Of a DNA stretch of 64,000 nt, positions 29,456-39,666 are shown one piece after another. This stretch comes from Picochlorum sp. 'celeri' (lineage: Eukaryota > Chlorophyta > Trebouxiophyceae), in contig JAACMV010000020.1 of NCBI GenBank assembly GCA_010909725.1, positions 434,001-498,000 on the forward strand, written 5' to 3'. The notes under the pieces were generated by a model that worked only from the letters and a program-made list of their open reading frames with translations, searched no databases and was not told the origin of the DNA. The position numbers and the translations under genes were made by a program. Within the stretch, counting starts at the first letter, position 1; each line of letters begins with the position of its first letter.

Positions 29456-30350
29456 TTAACGCCCGACCAACTCCTTGGCTAAGGCTTTCTCCTTCTTCTT
29501 TGTAGCAGCCTGGGACTTTGGTCCCATGATACCTCCTCCCCATGAGACACGTGGAGCATCAAGGTACATGCTCTTACTGGTGTCAACAATCTTGGCAAGT
29601 TCTCTCTCATCCTCCGACTTGACGCTGGTCAAAGCAAGGCAGGTTGCATTCTTCTGGTGAACAACAGTTCCCAATCTAGCCTTACCCTTAACAATGACAT
29701 ATGGCACTCCCATCTTCTTGCAGAGAGCTGGGAGCCAAATAACCATCTCAATTGGATCAACATCGTGGGCGATAACTACGAGCTGAGCCTTTCCTTGCTC
29801 AACCAAAGTGGTGACGTGGTTGATTCCGAACTTGACCACAACTGGCTTCTTCTTCTCAACCTCATTTCCTGCAGCTCTAGCCTCGGCCTCCTTCAAAAGC
29901 CTCTCCTTCTTGGCAGCCTTATCTTCTGGGCGGTACTTCATCAAGAGCTTGAACACAGTCTCAGCTGAAGACTTGTCCAAAGTCTTTGTGAATCTGTTCA
30001 GAGCTGGTGGCACCTTGAGGCGCATTTTCAGCACTCTTCTCTGCCTCTGAATACGAACATACTTTGGCCAGCGAACGAATCTGTGCATATCTCTCTTTGG
30101 TGGAAGATCTCCTCCAATTCCGAAAGACTTTGTGCGCTTCTCATAGAGAGGATTCGTTGGCTTGGCAGCAGCAGCTGGCTTCCTCACTGCGGCTGGAACG
30201 GCCGCGACCTTCTTCTTTGGTGCCTGCGTACAATATTAATTTCATATCAGTTTGGAATATATCATCTGGGTTTCTCTCGATGTGGCATGACTTCATCCAC
30301 GCCCACCGCCGCAATGGCCGACTCGCCATTCATCGTCGCTCAGACACCAT
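29456..30350 (-). CDS. RPL7A: 60S ribosomal protein eL8 (L7a)
   Basis: Cytosolic large-subunit ribosomal protein of the L7Ae/L30e family. The main exon is 30223-29456 and opens [16 protein letters not shown]. Landmarks are [51 protein letters not shown] and [20 protein letters not shown]. The protein needs an N-terminal Met from an upstream exon. The best candidate is the ATG at 30350-30348 followed at once by GTGTCT, giving a 124-bp intron (30347-30224, ending GCAG) and MAPKKKV, the usual eukaryotic start. An intron directly after the start codon is known in ribosomal protein genes, but this donor is imperfect, so exon 1 is less certain than the rest. A TATA element lies 38-52 bp upstream. 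Confidence 0.9.
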
Positions 30351-30387
30351 CCGACGGATTGAATGCGATTTTTCATGAATTATCAGT

Positions 30388-30402
30388 ATATATTTATATA
30401 AA
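30388..30402 (-). promoter_or_regulatory. Putative TATA element of the eL8 gene
   Basis: On the minus strand an AT-only run including TTTATATAAATATATA lies about 40-50 bp upstream of the proposed eL8 ATG at 30350, a good distance for a TATA box with a short 5'UTR. The position supports the ATG-only first exon. Inferred from sequence alone. Confidence 0.4.
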
Positions 30403-31004
30403 ACATGACAATGAATCCATACAGAGCCCCTCTGGCAAAATGAAACAAAGGCTTCTCTGCTGAGGTCTTGGAGGCGGCAATGCCCGCTCTTGTATAGTGG
30501 GATTCTTCTATTTCTCAACGTACCATTGTATTATTCGTATACTATATCACAGATGTGAATAATTTAATGATATGGCGAGCTGAATCGGCGTTACTTTGAC
30601 ATGGGCCAATGCCTGCGCGCTTTCGTGTTGCAGGCAGCCTTTTGAGCAGGTCCAAAGAAATTCGGGTTGATTTTCAAAAGTATTTATATAAGGACTTTTG
30701 AACTCTGTCTTCACCAATCCATGTAGGATGGATGCTGCACCTGGAAAACATTCGCATAAAAATCCTACAGAGCATTAAGGGGTACCAAATGCTGCATGTG
30801 CATGGGGTTGGGCCGCAGGGGACGAGGACAAATGGCATCTTGACCGATCTGTACGAACCACCTTTTCTTTCCTTCAAATCGCCCTGAAATCCCTTATGAA
30901 TGCGTGATGTCACCATAAGAGACATTAAAAGTATACAAGTATCGTAATAGCGTCCGAAGTCGAGGACTAGATGCGGTGACTGGGTTTGAAACTTCAACAC
31001 CGGC
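30403..31004. other. Divergent intergenic region with TATA in an inverted repeat
   Basis: Between eL8 and the DUF218 gene. TTCAAAAGT (30673-30681) and ACTTTTGAA (30694-30702) form an inverted repeat whose 12-bp loop holds TTTATATAAGG, a TATA-like element on the plus strand. If used, it would start transcription near 30715 and leave a ~290-nt leader for the DUF218 gene with a short upstream ORF beginning near 30730. No other gene is supported. Confidence 0.4.
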
Positions 31005-32000
31005 ATGATAAAAATGATGATGAGTGATTCTGCGTCATCAACACCGAGTAAAGGGATTTATCATCGATTGTACCATCGTCGACACGGTTTTTTATCGCTT
31101 GACAACAAGTATTGCATAGGTTTGCTCGTGTTTCTGGTGGTTACAGTCTTGTTTTTTCTAGAAAATGCAGCATTGACAGGGAAGGGTGATGGAGGAGTTG
31201 CTCTTGTTGGGAATAGAAAGGCCATGGTGGAGAAGACTGGTCTGAGTAAGAAGAGAGCACAACCTTCTTTCGAGCATCCTATGCCGCATGTCAAGTCCCT
31301 GGTTCTGGTGGCTTGTCACTCTGTGTTCACTGGTGTTGACTGGAGAAATGCAGAGGATAAGAACAACTGGGCATTGCTAGAGTATCAAAGGAGAACTCCT
31401 GGGCAAGTAGAAAGTTTTCTAGAGCATATTAAATTAGGTGTAGATGAAGCTGCGCGTGATGAGAATAGCATGCTGGTGTTCTCTGGAGGGCAAACGAGAA
31501 AACAGGCTGGACCACGATCAGAGGCAAATGGGTATTGGACTGTTGCAGAGGCGAATGGCTGGTTTGGTCACGGTGACAGCGTTCGATCAAGGGCGTTTAC
31601 TGAAGAGCATTCGAGAGACTCGCTGGAAAATGTATTGTTTAGTTTGTGTCGATTTTACGAGTTGACAGGGTCATACCCTGAGAAAATTGTTGTTGTTAGC
31701 TATGAATTCAAGGAGGAAAGGTTCTTGCAGACCCATAGAAAGGCTATCAAGTGGCCAGAAAATAGAATAGAATTCATTGGAACACCTGCTTTGGATCCAA
31801 AGGCGTATGAAGGGGAGGAGAAGACAAAAAGGTCGTTTGAAAAGGATCCCTATGGATGTCAAGGTGAGCTCTCTGAGAAGCGGGTGAAGAGGGACCCGTT
31901 TGCTCAGGGAGGGTACAGTGCTGATAGGTGTCCTGATATGGAGGGTCTTTTAGATTATTGTGGAACACGCATATATCCCAAAAGGCTTCCTTGGACTTGA
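31005..32000 (+). CDS. DUF218 type II membrane protein
   Basis: 331 residues. A basic cytosolic N-terminus is followed by one signal anchor (CIGLLVFLVVTVLFFLENAA, ~residues 37-56), giving a type II lumenal protein. The lumenal domain matches the DUF218 family: SLVLVACHSVFTGVDWRN, then LVFSGGQTRKQAG, ARTxE-like AFTEEHSRDSLENVLFS and KIVVVSYEFKEERF. Bacterial DUF218 members (SanA/ElyC) act in envelope processes, while the eukaryotic Golgi/ER members lack a proven reaction. Conserved His, Arg and Glu residues suggest an active site. There are two close in-frame Met codons after 31005, so the exact start is soft. Confidence 0.82.
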   Translation: MIKMMMSDSASSTPSKGIYHRLYHRRHGFLSLDNKYCIGLLVFLVVTVLFFLENAALTGKGDGGVALVGNRKAMVEKTGLSKKRAQPSFEHPMPHVKSLVLVACHSVFTGVDWRNAEDKNNWALLEYQRRTPGQVESFLEHIKLGVDEAARDENSMLVFSGGQTRKQAGPRSEANGYWTVAEANGWFGHGDSVRSRAFTEEHSRDSLENVLFSLCRFYELTGSYPEKIVVVSYEFKEERFLQTHRKAIKWPENRIEFIGTPALDPKAYEGEEKTKRSFEKDPYGCQGELSEKRVKRDPFAQGGYSADRCPDMEGLLDYCGTRIYPKRLPWT

Positions 32001-32289
32001 GGAGGAAGTTTTGCTTACATGCATTGGATGTGCATGTGAGCAACATGTCAGCCACTCTTGGTAAGCCTCACTTGTACGTATGCGATGAAAGTTTTCATCT
32101 CTTTGCGTCAGCATTTTCCCGATGTTGTCCGCGAGAAGGAATACCAGGATACCTCTTCTTATTCTTTCTGAAGATGAATGCACTCTCCTCCATCTTCCAT
32201 GCCTCGTGACGTTTTTGGCGATATTCTAAACGCTTCTTGAGGAAATAAGCATAATAATGCCTCGAATACCTCCTGTGAGCATTGAATTT

Positions 32290-35200
32290 CTAAAAAGTGT
32301 TGAGCCTGGGTACAACTGCAATCACCACCAATACTGTTGCATATAGCAGCCAAGTACCTATCAATATGAGCAGGGAAATGCCAGAGGAAATGGATGAGTA
32401 GCCAAAAAATTTCAGTACCATTGTCTGTGTCATTGGGCATTCTTCTGGTGGATCTCGTGGGGGGCATTCTACAGATTCCTTATAGAAGTTTGACCATGCC
32501 CAGATATTTATGAGGTTGTACATCGGGGTCACATAGAATGACCAATATCTCCATATGACAAAAGCGGCCTGAAATGGAATTATTCTCCCAGAAAATAAAG
32601 CATTCCAAATTCCCCAAAAGGTCCCAGGGAAACGACCATTTTGAGGACCAAATGCCAATCTTCCAATGAAGCTCACTGTACTATGGCAGTCTGTATCAAA
32701 TAAACAATTTGTGAATGGATAGTAGTCTGACGCATAATTGAAAATGACAATCTATATATATAAGTCGTACCAACTAATAGTTTCATGCTTGTTAAAGATG
32801 CTAGGAATCCATATGCTGTCAATTGAACGTTCCAATCAACCACAAAGTAATAGATTGTTGTGTAAGCCACTGCTGGAATAAGGTTAGCCATAAGATATAA
32901 CAGCCAATGGTTTAGTGCAAGCGCGGGCAAGTAACTTCCAACAGAAGAACCACGTTTGGAAATGCGAAAATAGGATTCGGAGGACATAAATACTTTGTTG
33001 ATCGTCAAAGAGGCTGCAAATATCAATCTGTGAACTTAGACAAGATTTCAAGTGCAATTTAATGTCTCAAACACGCACACAAATCACCAAACATCAGGCT
33101 CACTATTAGCAAAGAAGACCCATGCTGCCAGAGATCACTCACTGAGCTCTTGCCCAATCTGAAGTACAACAAGCAGATCACAGCTGTACCAATCAACTGT
33201 GCAATGGCTGCTGGGACAAGGGCCTTTACTCCAAGCCCATGTATTGTTTGCCAAGTAAAAATTTGCTGAATTCCAGCCCATGTCCTACAGTTTTTCCTGA
33301 TTTTAGACACTATTCGCTTGATCTCCTCGAAGATCTTTCTGCCGCTGGAGTCTTTCGCCATGCCGAATATGACCCCTGTCCCTGTGCCCTGCTCAATGGT
33401 CAAGGAGTCCACCTCCCTGCGCACCTGCTCGCTCGACGGGAATATGGCCGTAACAGGAGATCGATGTTCGCAAAGAGCCACCAGAGCATCTCCCATCGAG
33501 TCTCCTGCCAGAAGAGGAGGGAGGGTCGCCTCATCCTCCTGCAGCATCCACTCCATCTCCTCCACCAGCCTTCCGAGTACAAGAGCTTGGACACCAGGAC
33601 CGGTGGCATCGCCACTCGCAGACACCGACAAGCTGCGCAACACTTTCAGAAGATGTTCCAGACTTACGGGCGCCGAGGGGGTATTTATTCCTGATGCCCT
33701 GACCCCCAAGGCACCCCGTATGCAAGACACAACATCGTGCAGACTCAGGCCCCTGGCAGCTCGGGTCTCACCTGCATCGTGCATTTCCCGGGACTTCCAT
33801 GATTCCACAACAGTATCATGGTCTTCAGAAGGGCGCACAATGCCGTCCAGACTCTCATCTAGCCTCCAGAATGCAGACACAAGCAACTCACAAGCATCAC
33901 GCCCAAGCCACCCACCATCCCTGCCATGTACGCATGCATCCATCATTGAAAGAGCATCAGACGAGAGACTCTGTAATTGACTCTTGACGAGCTGATACTC
34001 TCCGAGCACAACCACGCGGCCACCAAAACCGAGCATGAGTATCGAGTCTACCAAGTCCAGAATGGTGTTTCGAGGTTGGTGCACAGTCATCACCGTGGTC
34101 ACGCCCTTCCTGGTGAGGGCGTGCAGCGCCTGCGTAAGGCTCAATGCTGCCTCCGAGTCGAGTCCACTGGTGCCCTCGTCGACCATGAGAATGCTGGGAT
34201 CCTCCAAGAGCTCGCGGGCCAGCCTCCACCGTTTCTGCTCCCCACCACTCAGGAACGCCATCTTGCGATGCAGCACGCGATGGAGGCCCATGGCATCCAC
34301 CACCTCACGAACTTTGACCAAGGCTTTCTGCATCGCGCTCTCTCTGGAGAAAGCCTCGTCTCCGGGCAGAGGTTGAGAGAGGCCTTCCACCAGGAGGGCA
34401 TGGGCCATTAGGCTCTCTTCCACCGTCAGCTCGGGATGTGCCTTTGCAAGGGACTCCACGTGCTGCTCCACATACCCTAAAGACTCGCCACATGTGGCCA
34501 GATGCGTGGCCGTGCCTCCACGGCGTACCAGCAGCAGGTCCCCAAACTGCTGGGCATTCTTGACTGGCTTCCCTGACATCAGTTTGAGCAATGTAGACTT
34601 CCCAGCTCCACTAGCGCCCATGATTGCGACGAGCTCTCCTGAAGAGAAGTAAAACGACATATGACGAAGAAGTGTCCGTTGACGGCCTTCCAGAACCAAG
34701 TCCCTGGCAGCAATGCCCAGGCAGCCAGACCTGCCAGAAAGACATCTTAGGGATTGCTTCGGAATCGACTGCAGTGCATTCTGTTTCTCATGGCCAATTG
34801 ATAAACATTCGCGCATCATAGAGAATCCAGAGACGATGAGCAGAAAGTACGAGAGCGCAGGCAGGAAGGCCACCAGAAAGGCCACAACCAGGATGGGCAC
34901 ACTTTGAAACAAGGCAGTGTTCACGTCTGGCTCGGGCAATATGGGGCTATACTCCCCCATAAGTCGACCAGTGCCGCATGAGTCTTGTAAACACGCCATA
35001 GAGTCATTGGAGATCATTGGGCATGCCGATAGAGGATCAATCTGCGCAGCAGCAGCCCACCTCAGGCGACACATGGACGTGTTCCCAAGGAATGTAGGTT
35101 TCCCATCAATGTCGCAACGATTGGGAATCGAATCCATGAAATTCAAACACTCTAACACGCTATGAAAAGGAAAAAGAGTCCCAGGACAGGCAGCATTGGC

Positions 35201-35830
35201 CATTGAACAGATGGCCACCACATCTGCACCATTCAAACTGGAACGGAACACAAAGTCAAAGGCATCTGCAAGGCCATCCTCCTCGATCAACAGTATCGTA
35301 TCAGATGCATTTTCGAATACGCATCGCATAGAAATAGTAAAGTTCAAAGAATCACCTCCATCGGGTGCCGACCAAGTTTCCTGGACGTACATCTGCACTT
35401 CGCCCCCTTGGTAGGTTGCGTTTAGAATCACTGCATCTCCCCTCTCTACAACACCCCCATTCACGTCAGCATTGAAAAGCACCAAGGTTTTGAAGATATT
35501 CTCAACTCCTACAACAGGCGTCCAGACATAGTCCCTTGAAATAAAGGCGGCAGATGGGGATAGGATTTCATACAGCCCATCTCGCTGGGCCGTGATGTTG
35601 CTATACTGGCCGATAGCACCTCCAAGTTGAACGAAACTCTCAGCAGCCTGAACGAACCCGACAAATTCAGGAGCCGCAACGACTTCTCATTTGAGACATT
35701 GCAAACAAAAAAGACGTACCAAAAGCCGTTGGTGCTGTAGAACCGCAGAATCAGCACTGGTCAGGCCCACGAGGAACAGGAGGAATAGAAAGCAACATGT
35801 ACATGCCGAAACAGGCGCAAACATTGACAT
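32290..35830 (-). CDS. ABCG half-transporter with N-terminal ectodomain, left copy
   Basis: ABC transporter of the plant ABCG24/ABCG28 kind. Exons: 35830-35720, 35647-33081, 33027-32771, 32675-32290; introns of 72, 53, 95 bp. Total 1,106 residues. Order: signal peptide (1-24), ectodomain of about 200 residues with NxS/T sequons and cysteines, a membrane helix (VPILVVAFLVAFLPALSYFL), the nucleotide-binding domain (Walker A GASGAGKST, signature LSGGEQKR, Walker B ILMVDEGTSGLD where the usual Pro is Gly, switch MTVHQPR), a ~200-residue linker, then the C-terminal six-helix domain. Exons 1 and most of 2 are virtually identical to the right copy in inverted orientation; the transmembrane exons are not. 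Substrate unknown (lipid or hydrophobic export by family). Confidence 0.88.
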
Positions 35831-37858
35831 TGCAAACCTGCTCGATGAAATTAATTAAATTCATATGCTCGGAAAACCGGAGACGATCATGCAATTAATG
35901 GCAAACCCTAAAATATGCTCATGTGGGTTATATAATCACGCTATAGTTCTCTACAGCAGTACTGCAGGGTTTGCCATTAATTGCATGATCGTCTCCGGTT
36001 TTCCGAGCATATGAATTTAATTAATTTCATCGAGCAGGTTTGCAATGTCAATGTTTGCGCCTGTTTCGGCATGTACATGTTGCTTTCTATTCCTCCTGTT
36101 CCTCGTGGGCCTGACCAGTGCTGATTCTGCGGTTCTACAGCACCAACGGCTTTTGGTACGTCTTTTTTGTTTGCAATGTCTCAAATGAGAAGTCGTTGCG
36201 GCTCCTGAATTTGTCGGGTTCGTTCAGGCTGCTGAGAGTTTCGTTCAACTTGGAGGTGCTATCGGCCAGTATAGCAACATCACGGCCCAGCGAGATGGGC
36301 TGTATGAAATCCTATCCCCATCTGCCGCCTTTATTTCAAGGGACTATGTCTGGACGCCTGTTGTAGGAGTTGAGAATATCTTCAAAACCTTGGTGCTTTT
36401 CAATGCTGACGTGAATGGGGGTGTTGTAGAGAGGGGAGATGCAGTGATTCTAAACGCAACCTACCAAGGGGGCGAAGTGCAGATGTACGTCCAGGAAACT
36501 TGGTCGGCACCCGATGGAGGTGATTCTTTGAACTTTACTATTTCTATGCGATGCGTATTCGAAAATGCATCTGATACGATACTGTTGATCGAGGAGGATG
36601 GCCTTGCAGATGCCTTTGACTTTGTGTTCCGTTCCAGTTTGAATGGTGCAGATGTGGTGGCCATCTGTTCAATGGCCAATGCTGCCTGTCCTGGGACTCT
36701 TTTTCCTTTTCATAGCGTGTTAGAGTGTTTGAATTTCATGGATTCGATTCCCAATCGTTGCGACATTGATGGGAAACCTACATTCCTTGGGAACACGTCC
36801 ATGTGTCGCCTGAGGTGGGCTGCTGCTGCGCAGATTGATCCTCTATCGGCATGCCCAATGATCTCCAATGACTCTATGGCGTGTTTACAAGACTCATGCG
36901 GCACTGGTCGACTTATGGGGGAGTATAGCCCCATATTGCCCGAGCCAGACGTGAACACTGCCTTGTTTCAAAGTGTGCCCATCCTGGTTGTGGCCTTTCT
37001 GGTGGCCTTCCTGCCTGCGCTCTCGTACTTTCTGCTCATCGTCTCTGGATTCTCTATGATGCGCGAATGTTTATCAATTGGCCATGAGAAACAGAATGCA
37101 CTGCAGTCGATTCCGAAGCAATCCCTAAGATGTCTTTCTGGCAGGTCTGGCTGCCTGGGCATTGCTGCCAGGGACTTGGTTCTGGAAGGCCGTCAACGGA
37201 CACTTCTTCGTCATATGTCGTTTTACTTCTCTTCAGGAGAGCTCGTCGCAATCATGGGCGCTAGTGGAGCTGGGAAGTCTACATTGCTCAAACTGATGTC
37301 AGGGAAGCCAGTCAAGAATGCCCAGCAGTTTGGGGACCTGCTGCTGGTACGCCGTGGAGGCACGGCCACGCATCTGGCCACATGTGGCGAGTCTTTAGGG
37401 TATGTGGAGCAGCACGTGGAGTCCCTTGCAAAGGCACATCCCGAGCTGACGGTGGAAGAGAGCCTAATGGCCCATGCCCTCCTGGTGGAAGGCCTCTCTC
37501 AACCTCTGCCCGGAGACGAGGCTTTCTCCAGAGAGAGCGCGATGCAGAAAGCCTTGGTCAAAGTTCGTGAGGTGGTGGATGCCATGGGCCTCCATCGCGT
37601 GCTGCATCGCAAGATGGCGTTCCTGAGTGGTGGGGAGCAGAAACGGTGGAGGCTGGCCCGCGAGCTCTTGGAGGATCCCAGCATTCTCATGGTCGACGAG
37701 GGCACCAGTGGACTCGACTCGGAGGCAGCATTGAGCCTTACGCAGGCGCTGCACGCCCTCACCAGGAAGGGCGTGACCACGGTGATGACTGTGCACCAAC
37801 CTCGAAACACCATTCTGGACTTGGTAGACTCGATACTCATGCTCGGTTTTGGTGGCCG
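34017..37858. repeat. Large inverted repeat, ~1.89-kb near-identical arms, 56-bp spacer
   Basis: Position x on the left corresponds to 71875-x on the right. The arms 34017-35909 and 35966-37858 appear identical: several different reading frames translate identically on both sides, so synonymous sites match too. The 56-bp spacer 35910-35965 is unique. The first mismatches outward are at 37859/34016, after which the copies drift to a few percent and then, beyond ~38570, to weak protein-level similarity. The arms carry exon 1, intron 1 and most of exon 2 of both ABCG genes plus their leaders. The sharp boundary points to gene conversion after an older head-to-head duplication. Confidence 0.92.
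35831..36044. promoter_or_regulatory. Shared bidirectional promoter of the ABCG pair
   Basis: Only 214 bp separate the two divergent start codons, and all but the central 56 bp is mirrored. TTATATAA at 35928-35935, near the symmetry centre, is its own reverse complement and could act as a TATA box in either direction; it is 98 and 110 bp from the two ATGs. A perfect 10-bp palindrome GCAGTACTGC (35956-35965) abuts the right arm. The two genes are therefore likely co-regulated. Promoter function is inferred from position. Confidence 0.6.
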
Positions 37859-39616
37859 GGTGGTAGTGCTTGGAAAGTATCAGCTCATCAAGAGTCAATT
37901 ACAGAGCCTCTCGTCTGATGGTCTTTCAATGATGGATGCATGCGTACATGGCAGGGATGGTGGGTGGCTTGGGCGTGATGCTTGTGAGTTGCTTGTGTCT
38001 GCATTCTGGAGGCTAGATGAGAGTCTGGACGGCATTGTGCGCCCTTCTGAAGACCGCGATACTGTTGTGGAGCCAGGCAAGTCCCAGGAGATGCACGATG
38101 CAGGTGAGACCCGAGGTGCCAGGGGCCTGAGTCTGCACGATGTTGTGTCTTGCATACGGGATGCCTTGGGGGTCAGGGCATCAGGAATAAATACTCCCTC
38201 GGCGCGCGTAAGTCTGGAAGATCTTGTGAAAGTGTTGCGCAGCTTGTCGGTGTCTGCGAGTGGCAATGCCACCGGCCCTAGTGTCCAAGCTCTTGTCCTC
38301 GGAAGGCTGGTGGAGGAGATGGAGTGGATGCTGCAGGAGGATGAGGTGACCCTTCCTCCTCTTCTGGCAGGAGACTCGATGGGAGATGCTTTGGTGGCTC
38401 TTTGCGAACATCGATCTCCTGTTACGGCCATATTCCCGTCGAGCGAGCACGTGCGCAGGGAGGTGGACGCCTTGAACATTGAGCAGGGCACAGAGACAGG
38501 GGTCATATTCGGCGTGGCAAAAGACTCGATCGGGAGAAAGAACTTGGAAGAGATCAAGCAAGTAGTGTCTAGAATGAGGAAAAACTGGAGAAAATGGCTC
38601 ATGGTACATCAAGTGTTGGCCTGGCAAACCATCGCTGCAAATTCAGTAACATACCATCTAGTCTTCTTCATCTTGATATTGGTGTCCTTGGTAGTGATTG
38701 CGCTTATATTTCCCCGACTTCCATATAGAAACCTCGATGAAATGTACCTGTATCCGTCTTCAATGCTTTTGATCTCCGCCGTTATAAACAATGTCGGTAA
38801 GTGGAATGTTGTACATGGCCTCTTGTGACCTGACTTGCATCATAGAATAGTACAATGAACCGAATGCAGTTAGTGCCACCATTAGAACAGACATAGAAAC
38901 TAAAGCTGATTATATTAGGAGCAGTGGAGAGCCTCGTGGTCGCCTTAAACGATATACTTCCACGATCACCTTACAATACTATCTGAAGGCATCCTTGTTG
39001 TGTTTCCTTGGCTCAACTCTAATGGGCATCCCCCTCATATTTATCATTGGATGGTCTATCGGGATGGATTTCGGACGTTTCTGCACATTTATGCTGTCAC
39101 TCAATTTATTCGCAGGTTTGTCTTTCACACGATTATAATCGCAAATAATTATTTGTACTAGCACCTAGATCAAACATGCAGAACCATTAACCAATACACT
39201 TTGCCTGTTGCCCTGCAGTGACTTGTTCAACTGTCTTTTTGATATTTGGTATATTCTTCCCTCAAAAAGATTTATTATCGGCTCTTTTTGTCGGATGGAA
39301 TGTTTTATTTACGGGACTTCTCGTCTCTTTCAATAATGTGTTTGTGCTCTGGAAGTATTGGGCATTTTACATAACTCCTTCGTATCATTTAGCAAATTCG
39401 TGGATATGGGCGGGATTTTATTACGAGAGCCTAGACTGTGACCCACGTGCCTCACCAAAAGTCTGTCCAACCATCGGAGAACTGGCCTTGAATACGTTTG
39501 GATACCAAGCTATATCATCTGGCCTATCCATTTTGGTCCTTTTGGGGATGACTGCTCTCTTTGCAGTGATTCTTGCAATCTACGCTACGTTCAAGAAGCC
39601 AATTATATCAATGTGA
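36045..39616 (+). CDS. ABCG half-transporter with N-terminal ectodomain, right copy
   Basis: Divergent partner of the left copy. Exons: 36045-36155, 36228-38796, 38870-39115, 39219-39616; introns of 72, 73, 103 bp in matching positions and phases (0, 1, 1 here against 0, 2, 1 on the left). Total 1,107 residues, close to the length of plant ABCG24/28 proteins. The signal peptide, ectodomain, first helix and nucleotide-binding domain are the same as the left copy. After the switch region residues begin to differ (GKYQLIKSQ against GEYQLVKSQ), and the C-terminal transmembrane domain (exons 3-4) is only distantly similar, with differing extracellular loops and Cys placement. This suggests a shared ATPase with diverged transport paths. 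Half-transporters dimerise, so a heterodimer is possible. Confidence 0.88.
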
Positions 39617-39666
39617 TGAAGGGAAAGTATAGCATACTCAATATGTTGAGTAACTTGCCACAGTCC

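Noticed and set aside
30674..31006. 110-codon minus-strand ORF upstream of the DUF218 gene
   Set aside because: No domain, unusual composition, and it overlaps the probable leader and promoter.
35509..36366. Two identical 82-codon ORFs flanking the ABCG centre as small genes
   Set aside because: They span exon 1, intron 1 and exon 2 in a different frame and are by-products of the duplicated sequence.
33957..38627. Many long ORFs antisense to the ABCG genes, identical on both sides
   Set aside because: They mirror the duplicated coding sequence and overlap the real exons; no independent evidence of translation.
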